From: Synergistaceae bacterium
GTDB lineage: Bacteria > Synergistota > Synergistia > Synergistales > Aminobacteriaceae
NCBI GenBank assembly: GCA_012523155.1
Contig: JAAYJB010000144.1
Coordinates: 1 to 13,889 of the forward strand
Length of the DNA stretch: 13,889 bases
Direction of reading: 5' to 3'
How positions within the stretch are numbered: the stretch's first letter is position 1; each line of letters opens with the position of its first letter. This document shows positions 1 through 6,462 of the stretch, piece by piece. The notes beneath the pieces were generated by a model. The model searched no databases. It was not told the DNA's origin and saw nothing but the letters and a program-made list of their open reading frames with translations. The position numbers were made by a program, and so were the translations under genes.

Positions 1-95
1 AGATTGAATGTCTTTTTGTTCATGTGACAGACTTTGTGAGAAATTTTTTCATCTCCCCCCTGAAGACCGGGAGGGAGGAAAGGAGATCGTTTTTT

Positions 96-1268
96 ATGCT
101 GCTTCTTCGGAACGCTGATCTGTATGACCCCGAACCCAGAGGTCTGAGCGATATTGTAATATCCGCAGGCCTGATCCTGGCGGTATGCCCTTCCGGAGAG
201 ATCCCGCCCGCGTCTTTTTCATTTGCGGGTGAGGAGCTTCGGGTCGTGGATGCCGGCGGTGATCTTGTGATGCCGGGGATTATCGACCGTCACGTACACT
301 TTAACGGAGCCGGGGGAGAGGGAGGGCCCGCCAACCGGACGCCGCCCCTGCAGCTTTCGTCCTTCGTGAAGGCGGGAGTTACCTCGGCGGTCGGGATGCT
401 CGGAACAGACGGGACCTGCCGGGCACTTGAGGATCTTCTCATGAAAGCAAGGGGGCTTGAGGAAGAGGGGATTTCCACGTGGATCCTCACGGGAAGCTAC
501 GGTATCCCTTCTCCGACGCTCACCGGCAATGTCAGGAGAGACCTCTGTCTCATCGACAAGGTGATCGGCCTCAAGCTGGCAGTCTCTGACCACAGGAGCT
601 CCCATCCCTCGATCGAAGAGATACGCCGTGCCGTGTCCGACGTCCGGGTGGGAGGAATTCTCTCGGGAAAGGCAGGGTGCCTCTGCGTCCACATGGGAAG
701 TGAAGCCACGGGTCTGACCCCGCTTCTGGAGGCTATCGAAGGAACGGATATTCCCATAACGCAGTTTGCTCCAACACATATCTCACGATGCGAGTCCCTC
801 GTGAAACAATCGGTGGAATTCGGAAAGCGGGGAGGATACCTCGACATCACCGCCGCCCCTGGAAAAAACCCCATCTTCGGCCTATCCACCTCGAAAGTGG
901 TCTCCGGACTCCTGGAGAATGGGGTACCTGCATCGAACATTACCCTCAGCTCAGATGGAAACGGCTCTATGCCATCGTTCAACGAAAAGGGGGAAATGAC
1001 CGGTCTTAAGATCGGTCCTCTCGACTCCGTGTTCAGGACTGTGGCCGGAATGCTCGGAACGAAAGAATTTCCGCGGTCCACGGTGATCTCCATGGTGACA
1101 TCGAATCCTGCGGATCACCTCAAGCTTCCCCGCAAGGGAAGAGTGTGCCCGGGATGCGACGGAGACCTGCTCGTCCTCGACGGGGATTTTAACCTCCGGT
1201 ACGTGGCGGCAAAGGGGCGGCTTCTCATGGAAGAGGGAGAAGTGACGGTAAGGGGAACATTCGAATAA
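96..1268 (+). CDS. iadA: Isoaspartyl dipeptidase (beta-aspartyl peptidase), amidohydrolase superfamily
   Basis: This cytoplasmic zinc hydrolase cleaves isoaspartyl (beta-aspartyl) dipeptides released when damaged proteins are degraded. The protein has 390 residues, the length of E. coli IadA. Every active-site element of the family can be placed: HVH at H66 and H68, the GEGGP loop with E75, Y135 in GSYGIP, the bridging (carboxylated) lysine K160, R167, H199, H228, R231 and metal-ligand D287 in SSDGNGS. Most sit two residues off the E. coli numbering. An in-frame start at 24 would add 24 residues. The ATG at 96 is preferred because AAAGGAG (79-85) lies 10 nt upstream and because the resulting length fits the family. 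The gene converges on the aminotransferase gene. I see no convincing promoter in the 95 bases before it, which may be cut by the window edge. The function fits a peptide- or amino-acid-fermenting host. Confidence 0.95.
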   Translation: MLLLRNADLYDPEPRGLSDIVISAGLILAVCPSGEIPPASFSFAGEELRVVDAGGDLVMPGIIDRHVHFNGAGGEGGPANRTPPLQLSSFVKAGVTSAVGMLGTDGTCRALEDLLMKARGLEEEGISTWILTGSYGIPSPTLTGNVRRDLCLIDKVIGLKLAVSDHRSSHPSIEEIRRAVSDVRVGGILSGKAGCLCVHMGSEATGLTPLLEAIEGTDIPITQFAPTHISRCESLVKQSVEFGKRGGYLDITAAPGKNPIFGLSTSKVVSGLLENGVPASNITLSSDGNGSMPSFNEKGEMTGLKIGPLDSVFRTVAGMLGTKEFPRSTVISMVTSNPADHLKLPRKGRVCPGCDGDLLVLDGDFNLRYVAAKGRLLMEEGEVTVRGTFE

Positions 1269-1305
1269 AGAAAAAGGCGCTGTCCCGGGTTTCCGGGGCA
1301 GCGCC
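1266..1305 (-). terminator. Rho-independent terminator of the aminotransferase gene
   Basis: A 13-bp stem (1276-1288 with 1293-1305, one G-T pair, 4-nt loop) is followed on the minus strand by TTTTTCTTTA. It lies just past the minus-strand stop codon and overlaps the 3' end of iadA. On the plus strand the stem is followed by GCAGTAAAGG with no T run, so it should terminate the minus-strand transcript far better than iadA. Confidence 0.85.
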
Positions 1306-1333
1306 GCAGTAAAGGCAGGAAATGGCCCGGCGG

Positions 1334-2491
1334 TCAGCGGTTCAGTGTCTGAAGGAAAATATCCATCCTGTCCATCGCCTTTTCAAGGTTTTCCATGGAA
1401 CAGGTGCAGGCGATGCGTACATATCCCTCGCCGCATTCGCCAAATGAAGAGCCGGGGAGGACGGCAACCCGCCCCTTCTCAAGAAGCGCCCAGGCGAATG
1501 CCTCACTTGAAAGGCCGGTCCCGCGGATCTCCGGAAAGAGGTAGAATGCCCCTTCCGGTTCAGGACAGCGGATTCCCGGCATGGCATTCAGCCTCTTAGC
1601 GGTGTAGGCCAGCCGCTCCCGGAAAATTTTCGCCCGTTCTTCGATTTTGCGATCGTGATTGTTCAGGGCGTACATGGCAGCCCTCTGTGTCGGCACGTTG
1701 ACGCCATATGTCTGGTTTGCCCCGAGCAGGGTCATGATCTTTATGAGGGGAGCGGGACCGATGGCGTACCCGATGCGCCACCCTGTCATGCAGTGGCTTT
1801 TTGAAAGCCCTCCCATGGTCAGGGTCCGCTCCTTCATCCCCGGGATTGAGGCGAAGGGAACGTGCTTTCCGTTGTAGACCATGGAGTCGTAGATCTCATC
1901 TGAAAATACGGTAAGGTCATGTTTTTCCGCCACTGCTGCAATGGCTTCCATTCGACTACGTGGAATCACCCTGCCGGTGGGGTTGCCGGGGGAGCATATC
2001 ATGAGCACTTTTGTACGGCTGGTGACTGCCCTTTCGATCGCTTCCGCGGAGGGGACGAAACCCTCTTCCTCGGAAGAGGGAAGATGAACAATGACTCCCC
2101 GGTTCTGGTAGATCTGGTCGAAATAGGGTGCAAAGCACGGTTCCGCCGTGATAACCTCGTCACCGGGATCGAGAAGCGCCTGAAGACCCAGGTACACGGA
2201 CTGGACTCCTCCCGCCATTATCTGTACCTCTTCGGGCACGGATTTCAGGCCGTATCTCCTGTCCCAGTAGCTGCACACAGCCCGGCGGACATCCTCGAAT
2301 CCCTGGATGGGGCCGTAATGAGTGTATCCCGCCTTTGCGGCCCTTGCAGCCTCGTCGATAATGTCCGGTTCCGTATCGAAATCCGGCTCTCCAACTCCCA
2401 GGCTGATAATGTCCGGGTCGGCGTCTGCCGCTTGGAAAATTTTCAGCATGCCGGAGGGTTTCAGCCCGGCGTATCTCTCGGCGAAATTCAT
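1334..2491 (-). CDS. PLP-dependent aminotransferase, class I/II (aspartate/aromatic aminotransferase-like)
   Basis: This 385-residue fold-type I aminotransferase moves an amino group between an amino acid and a 2-oxo acid in the cytoplasm. Visible landmarks are the N-terminal SLGVGEPDFDT segment (30-40), N170 in SPGNPTG, D198 and Y201 in FSDEIY, the Schiff-base lysine K231 in GGLSKSH, R239 in TGWRIGY (PLP phosphate) and the substrate-carboxylate arginine R359 in GYVRI. These place it in the aspartate aminotransferase-like group, but the amino-acid substrate cannot be read from sequence. An in-frame TTG at 2542 would give 402 residues. The ATG at 2491 is preferred because AAGGAG (2500-2505) is 8 nt upstream and because the longer start overlaps the panB terminator stem. 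It is co-oriented with panB but separated from it by that terminator, so it is either a separate unit or read-through dependent. Confidence 0.93.
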   Translation of the reverse strand: MNFAERYAGLKPSGMLKIFQAADADPDIISLGVGEPDFDTEPDIIDEAARAAKAGYTHYGPIQGFEDVRRAVCSYWDRRYGLKSVPEEVQIMAGGVQSVYLGLQALLDPGDEVITAEPCFAPYFDQIYQNRGVIVHLPSSEEEGFVPSAEAIERAVTSRTKVLMICSPGNPTGRVIPRSRMEAIAAVAEKHDLTVFSDEIYDSMVYNGKHVPFASIPGMKERTLTMGGLSKSHCMTGWRIGYAIGPAPLIKIMTLLGANQTYGVNVPTQRAAMYALNNHDRKIEERAKIFRERLAYTAKRLNAMPGIRCPEPEGAFYLFPEIRGTGLSSEAFAWALLEKGRVAVLPGSSFGECGEGYVRIACTCSMENLEKAMDRMDIFLQTLNR

Positions 2492-2533
2492 TCCACCCAC
2501 TCCTTGTTCATATCGTCTCTCTGCTGACCGCAT

Positions 2534-2571
2534 AAAAAACAAAGGCCCGCACCCACAGGATGCGGGCCTTT
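2534..2571 (-). terminator. Rho-independent terminator of panB
   Basis: An 11-bp perfect stem (2541-2551 with 2561-2571, 9-nt loop) is followed on the minus strand by GTTTTTT. It starts 9 bp beyond the panB stop codon. A short A/T flank on the other side (TTTAAAAA) is too weak to call it bidirectional. Confidence 0.9.
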
Positions 2572-2580
2572 AAAAATGCG

Positions 2581-3435
2581 CTATTCGTATTCTTTAAGCA
2601 TGGCGGCGTATTCGTCCTCCATGCCCTTCCTCACATGGTAGCAGTGTTCGTCTCCGGGGAATTTGCCGGTACGCACGTCGTCTACATACTCTTTAAAAGC
2701 GTTGGTGATGGTCTCCGCCACGTTGGCGTACACCTTTACAAATTTCGGCGTAAAGGCCTGGAACAGGCCGATCATGTCGCCGCAGATGAGCAGCTGTCCG
2801 TCGCAGGGGCCGCCAGCTCCGATGGAGTACACGGGAATGGTCAGCTTCTGTGCGATGAAACGGGTGAGTTCCGGCGGCACGGCTTCCACCAGAAGGGCGT
2901 AGGCTCCTGCTTCTTCGACTGCCAGAGCGTCTTCTATGACGTACCGTGCGGACTGCGGGTCGAGTCCCTGGGCCTTGAAGCCGCCGAGGGGGCCGGAACT
3001 CTGGGGTGTGAGTCCGATATGGCCGCACACAAGGACTCCGGCGTCAGCAATGGCCCGGATTCTCGATTTCACGCGGACTCCGCCTTCGAGCTTCACGGCG
3101 TCCATGTCCGCCTCCTTCAGGAAGCGTACAGCGTTATAAACGGCATCCTCGTCGGAGATCTGGTATGAGCCGAAGGGCATGTCGCCCATTACGAAGGTGT
3201 TGGGGGCCCCGCGGCGGACAGCCTTGCAGTGGCTGATGCAGTCCTCCATTGTGACGGGAATGGTCCCCTGGTAGCCGAGGGTGATCATGCCCAGTGAGTC
3301 TCCTACGAGGATCATGTCCATGCCTGCTGCCTCGGCAAAGCTGGCCATGGGAAAATCGTAGGCGGTCACCCATGTGACCTGCTCACCATCCTTCTTCATG
3401 TTGACGAAATCCAGGCGCCCTTTTTTCTTTGCCAT
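2581..3435 (-). CDS. panB: 3-methyl-2-oxobutanoate hydroxymethyltransferase (ketopantoate hydroxymethyltransferase)
   Basis: This enzyme performs the first committed step of pantothenate/CoA synthesis: methylene-tetrahydrofolate plus 2-oxoisovalerate gives ketopantoate. It is a (beta/alpha)8 barrel of 284 residues, about 20 longer than E. coli PanB, with the extra length mostly at the C-terminus. Metal and catalytic positions match the family: D46 in VGDSLG, D85 in MGDMPFGSY, K115 and E117 in KLEGG, H139 in GHIGLTPQ and the catalytic acid E184 in LLVEAVP. The start is well fixed by AAAGGAG (3444-3450), 8 nt upstream of the ATG. panC and panD are absent from the window, so the rest of the pathway lies elsewhere or the cell takes up intermediates. 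A minus-strand promoter candidate (3574-3602) would give a leader of about 130 nt. Confidence 0.96.
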   Translation of the reverse strand: MAKKKGRLDFVNMKKDGEQVTWVTAYDFPMASFAEAAGMDMILVGDSLGMITLGYQGTIPVTMEDCISHCKAVRRGAPNTFVMGDMPFGSYQISDEDAVYNAVRFLKEADMDAVKLEGGVRVKSRIRAIADAGVLVCGHIGLTPQSSGPLGGFKAQGLDPQSARYVIEDALAVEEAGAYALLVEAVPPELTRFIAQKLTIPVYSIGAGGPCDGQLLICGDMIGLFQAFTPKFVKVYANVAETITNAFKEYVDDVRTGKFPGDEHCYHVRKGMEDEYAAMLKEYE

Positions 3436-3573
3436 TACTCATTCTCCTTTCCCCTTCCAGGGGTGTGTATTTTTTCCCGGAAGCTGTGCGCCGGTTTCCG
3501 GCATCATTCCCGCAGGGGGCTACCGGGGCTGAATGTAATGCTGCAGGTACCATGAAGTACGTTGTCTGACGGC

Positions 3574-3602
3574 AGAATATCTGCTGACTTATTTTGTCAC
3601 AA
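3574..3602 (-). promoter_or_regulatory. Candidate sigma70-type promoter for panB
   Basis: On the minus strand TTGTGA (3602-3597) is separated by 17 nt from TATTCT (3579-3574). Each hexamer matches four of six consensus bases. The spacing is optimal and the position suits panB. No experimental evidence is available. Confidence 0.35.
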
Positions 3603-3753
3603 TCATGAGTGCAATACAATCCCTGCTTCTAAGAGGTATATGCCATGGTCAACCGGATTCCTGTCAATGCCGGGAGTAAACCAGGGACGCACCCTTTCGA
3701 GATCCGGTCAAAAGAGCGGATGGAACCGTGGAAAACACAGAACGCTGCTGGTG

Positions 3754-3759
3754 TATAAT
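3754..3759 (+). promoter_or_regulatory. Candidate -10 box for the PhnD-like/GGDEF genes
   Basis: A perfect TATAAT lies about 80 bp upstream of the GTG at 3840. The -35 is poor: the hexamer 17 nt upstream is GAAAAC, and TGGAAA lies at 19 nt. The promoter may need an activator or may not be real. Confidence 0.35.
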
Positions 3760-3839
3760 AAAAAAACTGTGTTAAAATGCCTGAACTTGATTCCATGCGG
3801 AACAATCAGCCTCAATGAAAAAGAGAGGATGAAGATGTA

Positions 3840-4790
3840 GTGGACATTACCCCGAATAATGGTGCAAACGGGAAAGTGAAACTATGCTCCGGTTTCGGCG
3901 ATTACGCCCGCTTAGGGTTTCTTTTGTTTCTTCTCGTATTGTTTTCTGTCTTTCTCCCCGTCTTTTGCCGGGAAACCTCCGCCCTCGAAAAGACGGAGTA
4001 TATTCTTGCGGCCTATCCCGCCAACGACCCGAAGAAGGTTTTTTATGCGATCAAGCCTCTGGCGGACCATATCTCCTCGAAAACCGGCTGGGAGGTACGG
4101 GCCGTAGTGACGAGAAATTATGAGGAAATGGTCCAGCGCCTGACGGACGGTTCCGTAGATATGGGTCTGATGAGTTCCTCAAGCTATGTGCGCTTTGCCC
4201 GGTCAATACCGGGCCTTTCCTACATAGCAACGTATATGGAGATGGATGAAGGGGGAGAAATCTCACCCTTCTACAGGTCGGTCATCGTTGCCATGAAGAG
4301 CTCTCAGCTGAAAACGGCGGAGGATCTGCAGGGGAAACGGTTCGGCTTCACAAATACCTATTCAACATCCGGCTACGTGATACCAGCAGCCATGCTCAGT
4401 GCAAGGGGAATTGATCCCAGGACATTCCTTGGGAAAATTTTCTTCATTGGAAGACATGACGCGGTCGTTGAAGCTCTCCGGGCCGGATCGGTGGATGCCG
4501 GTGCGGTTTCAGACGGAGCGCTGGCTACGGCCAGGAGGCACTACGGAGATATCTTCCGGGAGATCGCGGTGTCAGAGCCTATCCCGCTGGATGCTTTTGT
4601 TGCAGGGGCAACCGTTCCTCGCGGACATAGAGAGATCCTCCGGGAAATACTCATCTCCCTTTCGCCGGATTCTGTCCCCATGGAGGCCTTCAGGCGCAAC
4701 CTTGACTGGCCTGCCGCAGGATTCAGGGCACTTGACGACTCGTTCTACGATCCCCTCCGCAGGGCCATGGGGATCAGGACGGAAAAATAG
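3840..4790 (+). CDS. PhnD-like periplasmic binding protein (phosphate/phosphite/phosphonate-type solute-binding family)
   Basis: The protein has 316 residues. A hydrophobic segment (about 25-43) follows a short basic N-terminus, so it is exported or held in the membrane by an uncleaved signal. From residue 53 it follows the PhnD/SsuA-type pattern: a first strand ILAAYPANDP, GSVDMGLMSSSSYV (104-117), FYRSVIVAM (144-152), the ligand-loop signature STSGYVIP (175-182) and GRHDAVVEALRAGSVDAGAV (204-223). The family binds anionic ligands such as phosphonates, but this member has no transporter genes beside it. The next gene, 21 bp downstream, is a membrane diguanylate cyclase. A sensory role, feeding ligand state to that protein, is therefore more likely than transport (inference). 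The GTG start is supported by GAGAGGA (3823-3829), 10 nt upstream. No in-frame ATG exists between the preceding in-frame stop (3816) and the GTG. Confidence 0.85.
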   Translation: MDITPNNGANGKVKLCSGFGDYARLGFLLFLLVLFSVFLPVFCRETSALEKTEYILAAYPANDPKKVFYAIKPLADHISSKTGWEVRAVVTRNYEEMVQRLTDGSVDMGLMSSSSYVRFARSIPGLSYIATYMEMDEGGEISPFYRSVIVAMKSSQLKTAEDLQGKRFGFTNTYSTSGYVIPAAMLSARGIDPRTFLGKIFFIGRHDAVVEALRAGSVDAGAVSDGALATARRHYGDIFREIAVSEPIPLDAFVAGATVPRGHREILREILISLSPDSVPMEAFRRNLDWPAAGFRALDDSFYDPLRRAMGIRTEK

Positions 4791-4811
4791 GGGCCGAAGG
4801 GAAGGCGCATT

Positions 4812-6290
4812 GTGAAACTCTACTGGAAAATTCTTCTCACCGCCCTTATTCCTCTTATCCTTGTCCTTGGTCTCGGCCTGTACCAGGTGAACAGGTCCAT
4901 CCGCATTCACGAGGCGGGAGTAGCTTCTGAGAACAGGCTTAAAACATCCCTGCTTCAGGTTCGCCTTTCCGCCTTTCTTGACGACATGAATAAAACTGCG
5001 GCGATCATAAGCGGATCCAGGGATGTTGAGAGGGCAGTTCAGGCAGGGGATACGGATTTCCTGACCTCATGGGGCAGTCTCTTTCTTTTCGAAGGAGGGC
5101 TTGAGAATATTATTATCGCTGACAGGAGCGGAACCGTACTGGCGAGACCGGGGGATCCCTTCAGGTTCGGCGACAGTGTTTCGGACCATCCTGCTTTCAT
5201 CGGGGCCATGGCGGGGAAGGATATTGCCGCCTTTTACGAAATGGACGGATTCCTGAGCATCGTATGTGTCAATCCAATCAAGTTGTACGGGGAGGACCCT
5301 GTTGGGGTCGTTTTTGTCACGGCTCCCGTTACTTATTCCCTGCTCTCCTTTTTTTCCTCCGCCACGGGGATAGGCATCCTCGTGGAGCCCGAGGGTTTTC
5401 CTCCCGTTTCCTCTTCTCCGGATCTTCTCCCGGGAAAAGGTTTTCTTTTCAGTCCCAGCCTTATATCCGAAGGGGTGCCCATGAAAAGGGTAGAGGTTTT
5501 TTTCCCCGATGACCAGGCGATCGTACCCCTAAGCGATCTTCATAACCGGATGCTTTGGGTCACGGTTTTTATTTTCGTTGTTCTTCCCGTTGCACTTCTT
5601 ATTCTTCTTCGGCGCCATCTCAGGCCCTATTCAAACCTCATGGCTCATCTCATGCCCCTGACGGAAAAAGGAGCAGACCTTGAGGAGATACGAAGGGGGC
5701 TGGAACAGGATTTCCGGCAGAACAGGCATGAGGTGGCCGCCGTGGCTTCTGCCGTAGTTCGTATCCTGAAACTGCTCGAGGAAAAGATACTGCTCCTTGA
5801 AAAAACTTCCAGGACCGATCCCCTGACCCAGGTGAGCAACAGGCTGCACCTGGACAGGCTTCTGCAGGCGGAGATGGAACGTTCGGCATCTGAGGAGGAA
5901 CCATTGTCTGTTATCATCATTGACCTTGATCATTTCAAGGACGTGAATGACGTTTTCGGTCACCAGGCGGGCGACCGGGTGCTCTACAGGGCAGCGCAGA
6001 TCCTGAAAGAGACCGCCGGCCCCGGCGCATTCGTGGGACGATGGGGCGGAGAGGAGTTCCTGATCATTCTTCCGTCGGTAGGTGAGGACAGCGCCTGCAG
6101 GGAGGGGGAAAATCTCCGGAAGGCAGTGGAGAAGGGAGATTTCGCCATCGAACGATATGTTACCATCAGCCTGGGAATTGCAACCATGCTTCCGGGGGAT
6201 ACTCCGTCGACGCTCGTGCACCGGGCTGACAAAGGCCTCTACCGCGCTAAGGCCGAGGGACGGAACAGGACGGTCTTGGGCAGGGAATAG
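4812..6290 (+). CDS. Membrane diguanylate cyclase with extracellular Cache-like sensor and GGDEF domain
   Basis: The protein has 492 residues and makes c-di-GMP from GTP. TM1 is about residues 6-26. An extracytoplasmic domain of about 220 residues follows, with Cache-type features (IIIADRSGTVLARPGD then FGDSVSDHPAF, 100-129). TM2 is about 249-267. A short linker then leads to a helical, coiled-coil-like stretch (305-333) and the GGDEF domain (about 335-490). Catalytic features are intact: DPLTQVSNR (336-344), metal-binding D371 in IIIDLDHFKD, N379 and D380, FGHQAGD (382-388) and GGEEF at 412-416. The inhibitory RxxD I-site should occupy 403-406, but the residues are GPGA, so c-di-GMP product inhibition through that site is not expected. 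It starts with GTG preceded by GAAGGGAAGG (4796-4805). It is almost certainly co-transcribed with the PhnD-like gene. Confidence 0.93.
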   Translation: MKLYWKILLTALIPLILVLGLGLYQVNRSIRIHEAGVASENRLKTSLLQVRLSAFLDDMNKTAAIISGSRDVERAVQAGDTDFLTSWGSLFLFEGGLENIIIADRSGTVLARPGDPFRFGDSVSDHPAFIGAMAGKDIAAFYEMDGFLSIVCVNPIKLYGEDPVGVVFVTAPVTYSLLSFFSSATGIGILVEPEGFPPVSSSPDLLPGKGFLFSPSLISEGVPMKRVEVFFPDDQAIVPLSDLHNRMLWVTVFIFVVLPVALLILLRRHLRPYSNLMAHLMPLTEKGADLEEIRRGLEQDFRQNRHEVAAVASAVVRILKLLEEKILLLEKTSRTDPLTQVSNRLHLDRLLQAEMERSASEEEPLSVIIIDLDHFKDVNDVFGHQAGDRVLYRAAQILKETAGPGAFVGRWGGEEFLIILPSVGEDSACREGENLRKAVEKGDFAIERYVTISLGIATMLPGDTPSTLVHRADKGLYRAKAEGRNRTVLGRE

Positions 6291-6411
6291 GGAAACCCGT
6301 GTTTGTGTACCTTCAGTCAGGCTGTTGTTTCGGTTTTTCTGCAAACCGGGAACCGGGAGAAAGGGGTACGGTACCTTTCGTTCATGCCAGCCTGAAAAGG
6401 AGACCGCAGTC

Positions 6412-6462
6412 ATGAGACAAAAAAGAAAAATCACGGAGTCATGGTCAGAAACAGGATTCTGA
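6412..6462 (+). CDS. Possible 16-residue leader ORF overlapping the AraC-type regulator start
   Basis: An ATG at 6412 follows a strong AAGGAG (6397-6402) at 9-nt spacing and encodes MRQKRKITESWSETGF before TGA at 6460. It is frame -1 relative to the regulator gene, whose ATG (6441) lies inside it and has only GGAG two bases upstream. It could couple or control translation of the regulator. Alternatively it marks the true start of the regulator, with a one-base indel in the A6GA5 tract (6419-6430). No homologue is recognised. Confidence 0.35.
   Translation: MRQKRKITESWSETGF

Larger units (their letters stand above)
3436..3839. other. Non-coding region between panB (-) and the PhnD-like gene (+)
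   Basis: About 400 bp between divergent genes, with no ORF that looks like a protein. It contains a candidate minus-strand promoter, a plus-strand TATAAT box and small inverted repeats in the panB leader: GCCGGAAACCGGC and CCCCTGGAAGGGG on the minus strand, the second close to the panB ribosome site. I could not match the leader to a known riboswitch by eye. Confidence 0.6.

Noticed and set aside
24..95. Longer N-terminus for IadA
   Set aside because: The ATG at 96 has a well-spaced AAAGGAG and gives the standard 390-residue protein.
1276..1305. Bidirectional terminator shared by iadA and the aminotransferase
   Set aside because: The T run is present only on the minus strand. The plus-strand side continues GCAGTAAAGG.
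2492..2542. Longer N-terminus for the aminotransferase from a TTG at 2542
   Set aside because: It would overlap the stem of the panB terminator. The ATG at 2491 has AAGGAG at 8-nt spacing.
3562..3840. 92-codon plus-strand ORF ending on the GTG of the PhnD-like gene
   Set aside because: It starts with TTG without a clear ribosome site, spans the likely promoters, has an unprotein-like composition and no recognisable motif. The TAGTG overlap with the next gene is suggestive but insufficient.
5631..6434. Long minus-strand ORF opposite the GGDEF coding region
   Set aside because: It lies opposite a clearly real gene with intact catalytic motifs. Its translation has no recognisable domain and looks like an antisense shadow of GC-rich coding DNA.
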